Positions 1 to 9,042 of a stretch of DNA of 64,000 nt are shown in pieces; positions within the stretch are counted from its first letter, which is position 1; each line of letters begins with the position of its first letter. The stretch is from Gallibacterium faecale (GTDB lineage Bacteria > Pseudomonadota > Gammaproteobacteria > Enterobacterales > Pasteurellaceae), in the NCBI RefSeq assembly GCF_027920745.1, contig NZ_JAQIBB010000001.1:1-64000 (forward strand), given 5' to 3'. The position numbers were made by a program, and so were the translations under genes. The notes beneath the pieces were generated by a model, which had not been told where the DNA came from, did no database searches, and worked only from the letters and a program-made list of their open reading frames with translations.

Positions 1-1476
1 ATTGTATTACTCGATAATGTATTACGTTTTTGTTTACCAGATATTTTTGCAGACACCGTATTTGACTATGATGAAATTAATGCATATTCCATTCGAATGA
101 CCCGAGATGCAGAATACGATTTAGTAACGGAAGTTGAATATAGTTTGTTGGAACAGATGTCTTCTAGTTTAAAACAACGTTTAACAGCCCAACCAGTTAG
201 ATTTTTATATGAAAAAGTGATGCCTAAAAATTTACTAAAAATGCTAAAAAAACGCTTACATATTACAAATCTTGATTTAGTTGAAGCGGGTGGGCGTTAT
301 TTGAGTTTTAATCATTTACTACAATTCCCAGACTTAGGGAATAAGGCGCTAGTGAATCCGCCATTACCTACAATTAAGCATCCACAATTAAAAAAAGAAC
401 GCATTATTTTTGATGCAGTAAGTAAAAAAGATATTCTCCTGTATTATCCTTATCATAGTTTTGGTGTTATCTGTGAAACGCTACGTCAAGCTTCTTTTGA
501 TCCTAATGTGACTGCAATTAAAATTAATTTATACCGTGTAGCTAGCCAATCTTTAATTATAGAAGCGCTATTAAATGCAGCGAATAATGGGAAACAGGTT
601 ACAGTGATTATCGAATTGCAAGCGAGATTTGATGAAGAAGCGAATATTCATTGGGCAAAACGTCTAACGGAAAGTAATATTAAAGTTATTTTTTCACCGG
701 CTGGTTTTAAAATTCATTCAAAATTATTTCTGATTACACGTAATGAAAACGGCAAGCTAGTTGATTATGCCCATATTGGTACCGGAAATTTCCACGAAAA
801 AACAGCAACAATTTATACAGATTTTGCCTTGCTGACAAAAAATGAGGTGCTTACTGATGAAGTAAAACGGGTATTTCGTTTTATTGAAATGCCTTTTAAT
901 CCAATAAAATTTGCTTATTTATTAGTGTCACCAATTAATGTACGCAAAAGATTAACATTTTTGATTAATCGAGAGATAAAGAACGCGATGAAGGGTAAAA
1001 AGAGTGGTATTATCTTAAAAATCAATAATCTGGTAGATGAAGCGATGATTGATTTACTTTATCAAGCAAGCCAAGCAGGTGTAACTATCAAGATGATTAT
1101 TCGAGGAATGTGTTCACTAAAAGCAGGTGTCAAAGGTTTAAGCGAGAATATTCATATTATTAGTATCGTAGATCGTTTTTTGGAACATCCGAGAGTTTAT
1201 TATTTTGAGAATAACGGCGACCCTGATGTCTATATTTCTTCAGCGGATTGGATGACGAGAAATTTGGACCGTCGTATTGAAGTCGGTACGCCGTTACTTG
1301 ATCCTGATGTGAAGCAGTGTGTAATTGATATTTTAAACATCCAACTTGCAGATAATGTTAAAGCTCGTGTGATTGATAGTGAGGAAAAAAATAATTATGT
1401 GCAAAATGATGAACCCCTATGCCGTTCACAACTTGCTATTCATGAGTATTTATCTGCAAGAGCAAATGAGAAATAG
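1..1476 (+). CDS. ppk: Polyphosphate kinase (C-terminal part; gene begins before the window)
   Basis: Ppk reversibly transfers the gamma phosphate of ATP onto polyphosphate chains at the inner membrane. The reading frame is open from base 1, so the true start lies upstream; about 491 residues of a protein usually near 690 residues are present. The phosphohistidine region is recognisable by YAHIGTGNFHEK (His codon at 772–774), followed by the conserved RRIEVGTPLLD segment near the C-terminus. The gene is followed after 9 bp by ppx, the usual ppk–ppx operon for making and degrading polyphosphate. Identification is secure from family knowledge; only the 5' end is missing. Confidence 0.95.
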   Translation: MVLLDNVLRFCLPDIFADTVFDYDEINAYSIRMTRDAEYDLVTEVEYSLLEQMSSSLKQRLTAQPVRFLYEKVMPKNLLKMLKKRLHITNLDLVEAGGRYLSFNHLLQFPDLGNKALVNPPLPTIKHPQLKKERIIFDAVSKKDILLYYPYHSFGVICETLRQASFDPNVTAIKINLYRVASQSLIIEALLNAANNGKQVTVIIELQARFDEEANIHWAKRLTESNIKVIFSPAGFKIHSKLFLITRNENGKLVDYAHIGTGNFHEKTATIYTDFALLTKNEVLTDEVKRVFRFIEMPFNPIKFAYLLVSPINVRKRLTFLINREIKNAMKGKKSGIILKINNLVDEAMIDLLYQASQAGVTIKMIIRGMCSLKAGVKGLSENIHIISIVDRFLEHPRVYYFENNGDPDVYISSADWMTRNLDRRIEVGTPLLDPDVKQCVIDILNIQLADNVKARVIDSEEKNNYVQNDEPLCRSQLAIHEYLSARANEK

Positions 1477-1485
1477 GATAGAAAA

Positions 1486-3009
1486 ATGAACAAAAAAAGT
1501 GCATTGGTGAATGAAGAATCTAAAGAGTTTGCAGCGATTGATTTAGGTTCAAATAGTTTTCATATGATCATTGTGCGAGTAGTAAATGGTTCGATTCAGG
1601 TGTTATCACGACTGAAACAACGTGTACAACTTGGTAATGGATTGGATGAAAAACATCATTTAAGCCAAGAAGCGATCCAACGAGGAATAGATTGCTTAGC
1701 ACTTTTTGCAGAACGTTTACAAGGGTTTACCCCAGAACAAGTAAAAACCGTAGCAACTTATACATTGCGCCGAGCTGAAAATAGCGATGAATTTTTGCAG
1801 GCGGCTAAGCAAGTGTTCCCATTTTCGATTAGGATAATCTCAGGCGCTGAAGAAGCGAAATTAATTTATTTGGGTGTAGCTCATACCCAGCCAGAAACAG
1901 GTCAGAAATTAGTTGTGGATATTGGTGGTGGCTCCACAGAGATGATTATTGGTGAAGGGTTTACTCCTTTATTAGCGGAAAGCCGTCATATGGGGTGTGT
2001 TAGTTTTACCAAAGCATTTTTTGCTGATGGCAAAATCAGTGAAAAACAATTTAATTTAGCACAAAAAACAGCATTAGCTCGGATTGAAGATCTCTCTTGG
2101 GAATATCGACATCTTAGCTGGGATGCAGCATTAGGCTCTTCGGGCACAATTAAAGCAATTAGTCAGGTAATTGCCGAAAATTTTAGTCCTGATGGTATGA
2201 TTACACCGAAAACTTTACAGCAGGTGATAGCGCTTATTTTAAAATTTGATTCGATGGATAAGTTAAAAATTCCAGGATTAAGTGAAGACAGAGTAGGCGT
2301 TTTTGTTGCTGGTGTTGCAATTCTTAGTGCTGTTTTTGAGAATTATCGTATCGAACAGATGCGTTATTCAGACGGCGCCTTACGAGAAGGGGTTTTGTAC
2401 AGCTTTGAAAATCAATTTCAAGTTGAGGATATTCGGGAAAGAACAGTAACCAGCTTTATTAAACATTTTTGGATTGATAAAGAACAAGGGTTACGAGTGG
2501 CAGATACCGCAATATTATTGGCAAAACGTTATCAGCGTTGGCAACATAGCGAACAAGTAGAGGAATTGTTAAGTATTTTATTAGCCGCAGCGTTATTACA
2601 TGAAGCTGGAATGGTCGTTAATCATAGTGGGTCACATAAACATGCAAGCTATCTGTTACAGAACAGTGAGCTGCCAGGGTTTGATCCTATGCAAAAGAAA
2701 TTATTAGCAACTTTAGTCCGTTTTCAGATGAAGTCATTGAAACAATTAGATTTACTGAAGGGAAGTCGCTATCACAGTCAAGATGTTCGCGCATTAGTTA
2801 TTATACTTCGACTGGCGATTATTCTTAATAAGTCAAGACAAGCGACAGAAATCGTACAAAAGTTTGCATTAGATGTTAATACTAGTCTAAATAAATGGGA
2901 ATTAGAGTTTGAAGCAGGTTATTTAGACAGAAATCCACTAACTAAAAATGATTTAAATGAAGAGAAAAGCATATTGCAGACAATAGGGATAACATTAATT
3001 GTGCAGTAG
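1486..3009 (+). CDS. ppx: Exopolyphosphatase
   Basis: Ppx removes terminal phosphates from polyphosphate; related enzymes also hydrolyse pppGpp to ppGpp. The 507-residue product has the actin/Hsp70-type ASKHA N-terminal half: AAIDLGSNSFHMI near residue 16 is the first phosphate loop and VVDIGGGSTEMI near residue 142 the second. An HD-like helical C-terminal half contains LLAAALLHEAGM. The ATG at 1486 sits 9 bp after the ppk stop with a weak GGATAGAA ribosome-binding site. Length and motifs are normal for the family. Confidence 0.95.
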   Translation: MNKKSALVNEESKEFAAIDLGSNSFHMIIVRVVNGSIQVLSRLKQRVQLGNGLDEKHHLSQEAIQRGIDCLALFAERLQGFTPEQVKTVATYTLRRAENSDEFLQAAKQVFPFSIRIISGAEEAKLIYLGVAHTQPETGQKLVVDIGGGSTEMIIGEGFTPLLAESRHMGCVSFTKAFFADGKISEKQFNLAQKTALARIEDLSWEYRHLSWDAALGSSGTIKAISQVIAENFSPDGMITPKTLQQVIALILKFDSMDKLKIPGLSEDRVGVFVAGVAILSAVFENYRIEQMRYSDGALREGVLYSFENQFQVEDIRERTVTSFIKHFWIDKEQGLRVADTAILLAKRYQRWQHSEQVEELLSILLAAALLHEAGMVVNHSGSHKHASYLLQNSELPGFDPMQKKLLATLVRFQMKSLKQLDLLKGSRYHSQDVRALVIILRLAIILNKSRQATEIVQKFALDVNTSLNKWELEFEAGYLDRNPLTKNDLNEEKSILQTIGITLIVQ

Positions 3010-3106
3010 TTTATGCTTTTCCCCTATAAAAAGAATACAAAACTCGCTAAATCATAGTATGATTCAGAGTGTTTTTTATTAATGACCCCTTTTATGATGG
3101 GGAGCT

Positions 3107-3280
3107 ATTATAGCAAATAAGGTTAAAAATAAGCTGTATTCTTTGTTTCTGTGGATTTTTGCAATTGTATTTGTCTTCGGTATGTTGGCCGCGATGGTAG
3201 AATATCCTGGCTTAACTATCTTATTATGGATACCCATTATTGTTGCAATAATAAAGTTTTTTATCAGAACATTTAAATGA
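3107..3280 (+). CDS. Possible small membrane protein with a non-ATG start
   Basis: I do not recognise this protein. An open frame from 3098 to the TGA at 3278–3280 encodes about 57 residues, mostly hydrophobic, with two likely membrane helices (LYSLFLWIFAIVFVFGM and ILLWIPIIVAIIKFF) and basic ends. No ATG, GTG or TTG lies at the front. The best candidate is ATT at 3107 just behind GGGGAG, as in infC-type starts; ATA at 3110 is an alternative. It lies between ppx and a terminator, in the ppx direction. The membrane-protein-like sequence favours a real gene or a remnant with a lost start codon, but confidence is low. Confidence 0.35.
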   Translation: MIANKVKNKLYSLFLWIFAIVFVFGMLAAMVEYPGLTILLWIPIIVAIIKFFIRTFK

Positions 3281-3296
3281 AAGTAAGACAAAATAA

Positions 3297-3337
3297 AACA
3301 CCTACTGTTAGATTATCATCTTGCAGTAGGTGTTTTT
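3297..3337. terminator. Bidirectional intrinsic terminator between ppx side and potC
   Basis: An 11-bp perfect inverted repeat (AACACCTACTG / CAGTAGGTGTT, arms 3297–3307 and 3324–3334) has a 16-nt loop. It is followed by a T-run on the + strand and preceded by an A-rich run that gives a T-rich tail on the − strand. It separates the convergent ppx and pot operons. Confidence 0.85.
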
Positions 3338-3367
3338 CTTTATAGATAATAAATTGTGAATGATGAG

Positions 3368-4138
3368 TTAGGCTTTATCTTTTCTTGCAATAAGCTGGCT
3401 TAAGATAACCAACGTTAAAGAGAAGATAATCATAATGGTTGCCAATGCATTCACTTCAGGCGTTACCCCAGTTTTTACTAAAGAGAAAATCTTCAATGGT
3501 AAAACTTCATAACTTACGCCAGTAACAAATGAAGATACCACCACATCATCTAATGAGATGGTAAAACTTAATAACCAACTTGAAATAATTGCTGGTAACG
3601 CTAAAGGCACAATGATTTTGCGTAAAATCGTGGTTTCACTTGCTCCAAGATCACGTGCTGCTTCTAACATTTTTACGTCAAAACCTTTTAAGCGTGAGAA
3701 CACTGCTACAACCACATAAGGTAAGCAGAAAGTCACGTGCGCAAATAGAAGTGACCAGAAACCTAATGAAATACCTACTAGCATAAATAAGGCTAATAAG
3801 GATACTGCCATCACGATATCTGGTGACATCATCACAATAAATAACATCCCACCCACAAATTTTTTGCCTTTAAATTGATAGCGATAAAGTGCAATCGCCG
3901 TCAATAAACCAATTAAGGTAGCTACGGTTGCAGCAAAAAAAGCAATAGTTACTGAGTGGAAAGCCGCTTGTAATAACGTATTGTTATTGGCAAGACGCTC
4001 ATACCAGTTAAGGCTAAATCCTTTCCAAGAAAGACCATAGCGATCTAAATTGAAAGAGTTAATCACCAAAATAACAATCGGAATATACAAGTAGGCATAA
4101 ACCAAAAATAAAAAGAGATTACGTAATGTTTTGCGCAT
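3368..4138 (-). CDS. potC: Spermidine/putrescine ABC transporter permease PotC
   Basis: This is the second inner-membrane permease of the PotABCD polyamine importer. The 256-residue protein has about six membrane helices and the binding-protein-dependent permease signature EAARDLGASETTILRKI that contacts the ATPase. It overlaps the end of potB by one base, consistent with coupled translation. No potD (periplasmic binding protein) follows: a terminator comes next, so the binding protein must be encoded elsewhere. Confidence 0.94.
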   Translation of the reverse strand: MRKTLRNLFLFLVYAYLYIPIVILVINSFNLDRYGLSWKGFSLNWYERLANNNTLLQAAFHSVTIAFFAATVATLIGLLTAIALYRYQFKGKKFVGGMLFIVMMSPDIVMAVSLLALFMLVGISLGFWSLLFAHVTFCLPYVVVAVFSRLKGFDVKMLEAARDLGASETTILRKIIVPLALPAIISSWLLSFTISLDDVVVSSFVTGVSYEVLPLKIFSLVKTGVTPEVNALATIMIIFSLTLVILSQLIARKDKA

Positions 4139-5001
4139 TATTCCAACTCCGATTTCTTGTTAAATAATTTACCTGCACGGTAGTAAATGAATAATAAAAG
4201 TGCCATTAAAATGGTTAATGCAATACTGATCGAAGAACCAAATGGCCAGTTACGTGCAATTAAGAATTCACTCTTAATAACGTTACCGACTAATAGAACT
4301 TTCGCACCACCAAGTAAATCGGCGACATAGAACATTCCCATTGCTGGTAAAAGTACTAACAAACACCCAGCAATAATGCCCGGCATTGTTAATGGAATAA
4401 TAATCTTCACAAAACGTTGAAACGCATTTGCCCCTAAATCTTTCGCTGCTTCTAATAAGCGTTGATCCAGCTTCTCAATAGAAGAGTAGAGTGGCAGAAT
4501 CATAAATGGTAATAGGATATAAACTAAACCAATGATAACCGCCACTTCGGTATTTAAAATCCGAATTGGTGTATCAATGATACCTAGCCATAACAATGTA
4601 TTATTTAATACCCCTTTTACCCCAAGAAAGATTTTCATACCATAAATACGAATTAATGAGTTTGTCCAGAAGGGTAAAATTACCAAAAACAACATAATTG
4701 GACGAAACGCAGGACGCATTTTGGCAATCATAAACGCAAATGGATAACCAATAATTAGACAAATAATAGTGGCGATTCCCGACATATAGAGGGAATTCCA
4801 TAATACTTGTGCATAGAGTGGTTCAATTAAGCGTTTATAGCTATCTAGTGAGAAAGTAAATTCCACTAAATTACTGCTATCTCGAGTTAAAAAACTTGTA
4901 ATTAGTACCAAAACATTCGGTACTAATACAAAGAATATTAGCCATGCAAAGATGATGGCGACAGTAAAGTTTTGAAATTTACGCGTTGTTATCTTCATCA
5001 T
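4138..5001 (-). CDS. potB: Spermidine/putrescine ABC transporter permease PotB
   Basis: This is the first permease of the polyamine importer and is highly similar to E. coli PotB as I recall it (VPFWTNSLIRIYGMKIF, LEAAKDLGANAFQRF, PLTMPGIIAG). The start is set at the ATG ending at 5001; a second ATG follows at once at 4998. The frame stays open further upstream to a TTG at 5028, but that lies deep inside potA and the ATG matches the family length. The gene overlaps the potA 3' end by about 20 bases, implying translational coupling. Confidence 0.93.
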   Translation of the reverse strand: MMKITTRKFQNFTVAIIFAWLIFFVLVPNVLVLITSFLTRDSSNLVEFTFSLDSYKRLIEPLYAQVLWNSLYMSGIATIICLIIGYPFAFMIAKMRPAFRPIMLFLVILPFWTNSLIRIYGMKIFLGVKGVLNNTLLWLGIIDTPIRILNTEVAVIIGLVYILLPFMILPLYSSIEKLDQRLLEAAKDLGANAFQRFVKIIIPLTMPGIIAGCLLVLLPAMGMFYVADLLGGAKVLLVGNVIKSEFLIARNWPFGSSISIALTILMALLLFIYYRAGKLFNKKSELE

Positions 5002-6100
5002 CGTCAAGTACCACTTCCCAGCTTTCAACCCAAGTTATTGCGACTTTTTGATTTAAAGAGTGATCAACATCAGGATCATCTTCATTGAAAAATTCGCTTA
5101 CCAATACCCGTTTACCGCACTCTAATTGTACGGTTGATTCCAAAGTCATTCCTTTATAGTTACGTTCACACACATAACCAATTAAGCCCTCATGAGCCTC
5201 TTTGTCATGAACTTCTTCAATACGGATATCTTCAGGACGAAGTAATACTTTTAATTTTTGTCCTTGAGTTACAGGACGAGTTACATAGATCTCACAGATA
5301 CGCCCCTCAACATTAGCTTGTACCCGTTTTTCATCAATGCGTTGTAACACAGTAGCATCGAAAATATTGATTTCACCAATAAATTTCGCCACAAATAAAC
5401 TTTTCGGATCTTCGTAAATTTCGCGAGGTGTACCGTCTTGTTCGATTTTACCTTGACGCAACACAATAATACGATCAGACATAGTTAATGCTTCTTCTTG
5501 ATCGTGTGTAACGAAAATAAAGGTAATCCCAAGTTGACGTTGTAAAGCCTTTAATTCATTCTGCATTTGTTGACGAAGTTTGTAATCTAATGCAGAAAGG
5601 GATTCGTCCAGTAAGAGAACTTTTGGTTTATTTACCACCGCACGCGCAATCGCGACACGTTGTTGTTGACCACCTGAAAGTTGTGCAGGTTTACGATCTG
5701 CGAACTCTTCTAATTGAACCATTCTTAACGCTTCAAGAACACGAGGTTTAATTTCCTCATTTGGTACTTTTTGCATACGCAAGCCAAACGCCACATTTTC
5801 AAAAATTGTCATATGTGGGAATAGCGCATAGCTTTGGAACACGGTATTAATATTGCGTTGTTCTGCGGGAATAGAAGTAATATCTTGCCCATCTAAAATA
5901 ATGCGTCCAGCATTAACTTCTTCAAAACCTGCAATTAAGCGTAAAATAGTGGTTTTACCACAGCCAGAAGGCCCCAAAATAGTTAAGAATTCACCATTAT
6001 TGATAGTAAGATTAATATCTTTAATGATAGTTTTGCCATCATAAGATTTGGTTACGGATTGTAGTTCAATAATTGGCTTTTGTTGTACTGGATTTTCCAC
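4979..6100 (-). CDS. potA: Spermidine/putrescine ABC transporter ATPase PotA
   Basis: This is the ATP-hydrolysing subunit of the polyamine importer. The 373 residues include Walker A GPSGCGKTT, the signature LSGGQQQRVA, Walker B VLLLDESLSALD and the H-loop VTHDQEEAL, followed by the C-terminal regulatory (TOBE-like) domain with LLRPEDIRIEE. Translation probably begins at GTG (6098–6100), preceded by AGGAGG with a rather long 13-nt spacer. It is first in a leftward potA–potB–potC operon, divergent from pepT. Confidence 0.95.
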   Translation of the reverse strand: MENPVQQKPIIELQSVTKSYDGKTIIKDINLTINNGEFLTILGPSGCGKTTILRLIAGFEEVNAGRIILDGQDITSIPAEQRNINTVFQSYALFPHMTIFENVAFGLRMQKVPNEEIKPRVLEALRMVQLEEFADRKPAQLSGGQQQRVAIARAVVNKPKVLLLDESLSALDYKLRQQMQNELKALQRQLGITFIFVTHDQEEALTMSDRIIVLRQGKIEQDGTPREIYEDPKSLFVAKFIGEINIFDATVLQRIDEKRVQANVEGRICEIYVTRPVTQGQKLKVLLRPEDIRIEEVHDKEAHEGLIGYVCERNYKGMTLESTVQLECGKRVLVSEFFNEDDPDVDHSLNQKVAITWVESWEVVLDDDEDNNA

Positions 6101-6280
6101 TAGCTTTGTTTTTCCTCCTAAGTCAATAAATTCACATACCCACGAGAATTACATCTACAAGAAATTCGCAATGATATAGTGATCCCCTAATAATTAAAAG
6201 CCTATATTAAAAATTTTTTTAGGATTTTAAAAAATAGATGAAATTTAACGAAGTTTTAACGATAAATTTCACCAAAGGTG

Positions 6281-6294
6281 TTGATTTATATCAT
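6281..6294 (+). promoter_or_regulatory. FNR-type box upstream of pepT
   Basis: TTGATTTATATCAT matches the FNR consensus TTGAT-N4-ATCAA at 9 of 10 specified bases. A −10-like TATGAT lies at 6311–6316, which puts the box centre about 36–41 bases before the likely transcription start, the usual activator position. pepT of Salmonella is known to be induced anaerobically through FNR, so the placement makes biological sense. Confidence 0.72.
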
Positions 6295-6370
6295 ATTGTG
6301 AAGCGGCAGATATGATAGCATTTTATGCCTGAATTTAGTATGAACTTTTTAGCAAATAATGGGAAATAAG

Positions 6371-7612
6371 ATGTACTCAGAACAAACATTGCGAAATGCC
6401 TTATTAGATCGTTTTTTAAACTATATCAGCTTTGATACTCAGTCCAAAGAAGGGGTGAAACACTCACCAAGTAGCCGTGGACAATGGTTATTAGCTGAGT
6501 ATTTAAGAGATGAATTAAAAGGATTAGGGCTGGCTCAAGTTGAGATGAATTCCCATGGTGTGGTAACGGCTTTGTTGCCATCAAATATTCCGGGAAATCA
6601 TACAACGATTGGATTGATTGCCCATCTAGATACTTATCTCGGTGTTAAGGGTAAGGATGTTAAACCAGAAGTGATCCAAGAATATCGTGGTGGTGATATT
6701 GCTTTAGGTTTAGGAGAAGAATTTATTAGCCCAGTGACTTCGCCTTTTTTACGAAAGTTGGTTGGGCATACCTTGATCGTAACTGATGGCACGACATTGT
6801 TAGGGGCAGATAATAAAGCCGGTATTGCCGAAATTATGACAGCATTAGCGACCATTATTAGTTATCGATTACCGCGTGTGAATATTCGAGTTGCCTTTAC
6901 GCCTGATGAAGAGATTGGGGCGGGTATGCAATATTTTCCAATCGAACAGTTCTATTGTGATTGGGCTTATACCATTGATGGTAGCGGTGTTGGTGAGGTT
7001 GAATTTGAAAACTTTAATGCAGCGACAGCAACGATTAGCTTTAAAGGCGAATCAATTCACTTAGGATATGCAAAAGATAAATTAATCAATGCGTTGGCAT
7101 TAGCTTGTCAATTTCATCAATTATTACCTGTCACAGAAGTGCCAGAGCATACCGCTGATCGTGAGGGTTTTTTCCATTTGGATAGTATTACGGGTGATAT
7201 TGCACACTGTGAAATGAAGTATCTCATTCGTGATTTTAGTGAAGATGGCTTTATCCAACGTAAGAATTTATTAACACAATTAGTAGAACAATTTATTCAA
7301 ACGCATCAACTTGCAGATCGGGTATTCATTACGCTTGAAGACAGTTATTACAATATGTCTAATGCCGTTTCTAAGGTGCCACAAAGTATTGAAGTGGCTG
7401 AACTGGCTATGAAAAATTGTGGGATTGTGCCAAAACGGAAGATTATCCGTGGCGGAACAGACGGGGCATGGTTATCTGCTAATGGAATTGCTTGTCCAAA
7501 TTTATTTACTGGAGCTTATAACTTTCATAGTAAGCATGAATTAGCCAGTTTGCACGAGATGCAACAAGCAACACAAGTGATTATTGAGATTGCAAAATTA
7601 GCCCAGCGCTAA
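6371..7612 (+). CDS. pepT: Peptidase T (tripeptide aminopeptidase)
   Basis: PepT is a cytoplasmic zinc aminopeptidase that releases the N-terminal residue of tripeptides. The M20B family motifs are present: HLDTYLG (metal His and Asp), DGTTLLGADNKAG (bridging Asp), FTPDEEIGAG (catalytic Glu pair), DGSGVGEVE and the C-terminal NFHSKHE metal His. An ATG at 6359 is also in frame, but the ATG at 6371 has GGGA six bases upstream and gives the usual N-terminus, so I prefer it (413 residues). It is divergent from potABC, with an FNR-type box in the shared region. Confidence 0.95.
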   Translation: MYSEQTLRNALLDRFLNYISFDTQSKEGVKHSPSSRGQWLLAEYLRDELKGLGLAQVEMNSHGVVTALLPSNIPGNHTTIGLIAHLDTYLGVKGKDVKPEVIQEYRGGDIALGLGEEFISPVTSPFLRKLVGHTLIVTDGTTLLGADNKAGIAEIMTALATIISYRLPRVNIRVAFTPDEEIGAGMQYFPIEQFYCDWAYTIDGSGVGEVEFENFNAATATISFKGESIHLGYAKDKLINALALACQFHQLLPVTEVPEHTADREGFFHLDSITGDIAHCEMKYLIRDFSEDGFIQRKNLLTQLVEQFIQTHQLADRVFITLEDSYYNMSNAVSKVPQSIEVAELAMKNCGIVPKRKIIRGGTDGAWLSANGIACPNLFTGAYNFHSKHELASLHEMQQATQVIIEIAKLAQR

Positions 7613-7632
7613 GGACCAATTCAGCAGAATGA

Positions 7633-7670
7633 ATGCCAACATATGAAAGAAAACGTATGTTGGCATTTTT
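7633..7670 (+). terminator. Intrinsic terminator after pepT
   Basis: Arms ATGCCAACATA (7633–7643) and TATGTTGGCAT (7656–7666) form a perfect 11-bp stem with a 12-nt loop, followed by a run of Ts. Confidence 0.88.
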
Positions 7671-7773
7671 ATTGGGATTAATCTGCATAATGTGATTGAT
7701 TAATGAATAAAAAGGAAAAATCGAGTATCATAAGCCACTTTGAGAGAAGATAACAGCGTAAGGAACCAAGTTT

Positions 7774-8862
7774 ATGTGGTCAGATATTTTCATCAATTAT
7801 AGTGTGTTTATTTTAGAACTTATCACATTAGTTGTGGTGATTGGGGTGATTTTCGCCATTATTGTGATGTTGAAGCAGAAAAATCAAGGTAAAGCAGGCG
7901 AATTGCGGATTACTAATTTGAATGCACAGTATGAAGATCAACAACAATTATTGAAAGAGTTTCGCTTAGATGAGCAACAAGCAAAGCAGTTAGCGAAAAG
8001 TCGAAAAAAACAAGAAAAAGCAGAAGCAAAAGCGGCAAAGAAAAAAGCAAAACAAGCAGAAAAATCAGTAACAGAGCAACAAGATCAAGATCTGTTTTCT
8101 CAGCAAAAGCCGTGCTTATTTGTGGTGGATTTTAATGGTGATATTCAAGCCAATGCCGCTAACGCGTTACGTGAAGAATTAAATGTCATTTTAGCCGTAG
8201 CACGTCCTGATAAAGATGAAGTGTTATTACGTTTAGAAAGTCCGGGCGGAGTGGTACATGGATATGGATTTGCGGCGTCACAATTACAACGTTTACGCGA
8301 TCATAATATTCCATTAACCATTGCGGTAGATAAAGTCGCAGCCAGTGGTGGATATATGATGGCTTGCGTAGCGAATAAGATCATTGCAGCACCATTTGCG
8401 ATTATTGGTTCGATCGGCGTTGTAGCTCAAGTCCCAAATATTCATCGTTTATTGAAAAAGCATGATGTAGATGTTGATGTGATGACTGCGGGAGAATATA
8501 AGCGCACTGTAACAGTATTAGGTGAAAATACTGAAAAAGGTAAACAAAAATTCCAACAAGAATTAGAAGAAACTCACCAATTATTTAAACAATTTGTTGC
8601 TGAACACCGTCCACAAGTAGAAATTGAACAAGTAGCAACAGGAGAACATTGGTTTGGTAAACAAGCTTTAGGTTTGGCCCTTATTGATGAAATAAAAACC
8701 AGTGATGATGTTATCTTGCAGGCAATAACAGAGAAAGATGTCTTGTTAGTGAAATATTGTGCGAAAAAATCACTTGCCCAAAAATTGGGTAAACAAGCAG
8801 AAGAAAGTGCAAGCAACATCTTAGAAAAAGTGTTATATCAAGGTCGCAAATTGTTTTTTTAA
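7774..8862 (+). CDS. sohB: Inner-membrane serine protease SohB
   Basis: SohB is a membrane-anchored peptidase of the SppA/S49 family, probably acting on the periplasmic side. The 362-residue protein begins with an uncleaved helix (FILELITLVVVIGVIFAII), then a very Lys/Glu/Gln-rich linker (about residues 70–105), then the protease domain. The Ser/Lys dyad is visible: Ser191 in AASGGYMM and Lys243 in GEYKRTVTV. Family length is normal. AAGGAACC lies upstream of the ATG. It precedes yoaH and the DUF218 gene on the same strand. Confidence 0.93.
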   Translation: MWSDIFINYSVFILELITLVVVIGVIFAIIVMLKQKNQGKAGELRITNLNAQYEDQQQLLKEFRLDEQQAKQLAKSRKKQEKAEAKAAKKKAKQAEKSVTEQQDQDLFSQQKPCLFVVDFNGDIQANAANALREELNVILAVARPDKDEVLLRLESPGGVVHGYGFAASQLQRLRDHNIPLTIAVDKVAASGGYMMACVANKIIAAPFAIIGSIGVVAQVPNIHRLLKKHDVDVDVMTAGEYKRTVTVLGENTEKGKQKFQQELEETHQLFKQFVAEHRPQVEIEQVATGEHWFGKQALGLALIDEIKTSDDVILQAITEKDVLLVKYCAKKSLAQKLGKQAEESASNILEKVLYQGRKLFF

Positions 8863-8880
8863 CGATTGAGAGCAAAAGTT

Positions 8881-9042
8881 ATGCTAGATACATTAAATTT
8901 AACGCATGAACAGCAACAACAAGCAGTAGAAAAAATTCAACAGCTTATGCAGCAAGGTGTGAGTAGTGGTGAAGCGATACGCTTAGTTGCAGAACAGTTA
9001 CGTCAGCAAGCAAAATTAGATCAAGATAAACAAAATGTTTGA
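8881..9042 (+). CDS. yoaH: YoaH-family (UPF0181) small protein
   Basis: This is a 53-residue protein of unknown function that strongly resembles E. coli YoaH from memory: LTHEQQQQAVEKIQ, then LMQQGVSSGEAI, then LVAEQLR. It is soluble and helical, with no signal peptide. It lies 18 bp after sohB and its stop overlaps the next gene's start (ATGTTTGA at 9035–9042), so it is probably translationally coupled to the YdcF-type gene. Confidence 0.85.
   Translation: MLDTLNLTHEQQQQAVEKIQQLMQQGVSSGEAIRLVAEQLRQQAKLDQDKQNV

Noticed and set aside
5026..5028. Upstream TTG start for potB
   Set aside because: It lies 50 bp inside potA and adds nine residues not seen in the family; the ATG pair at 5001/4998 is preferred.
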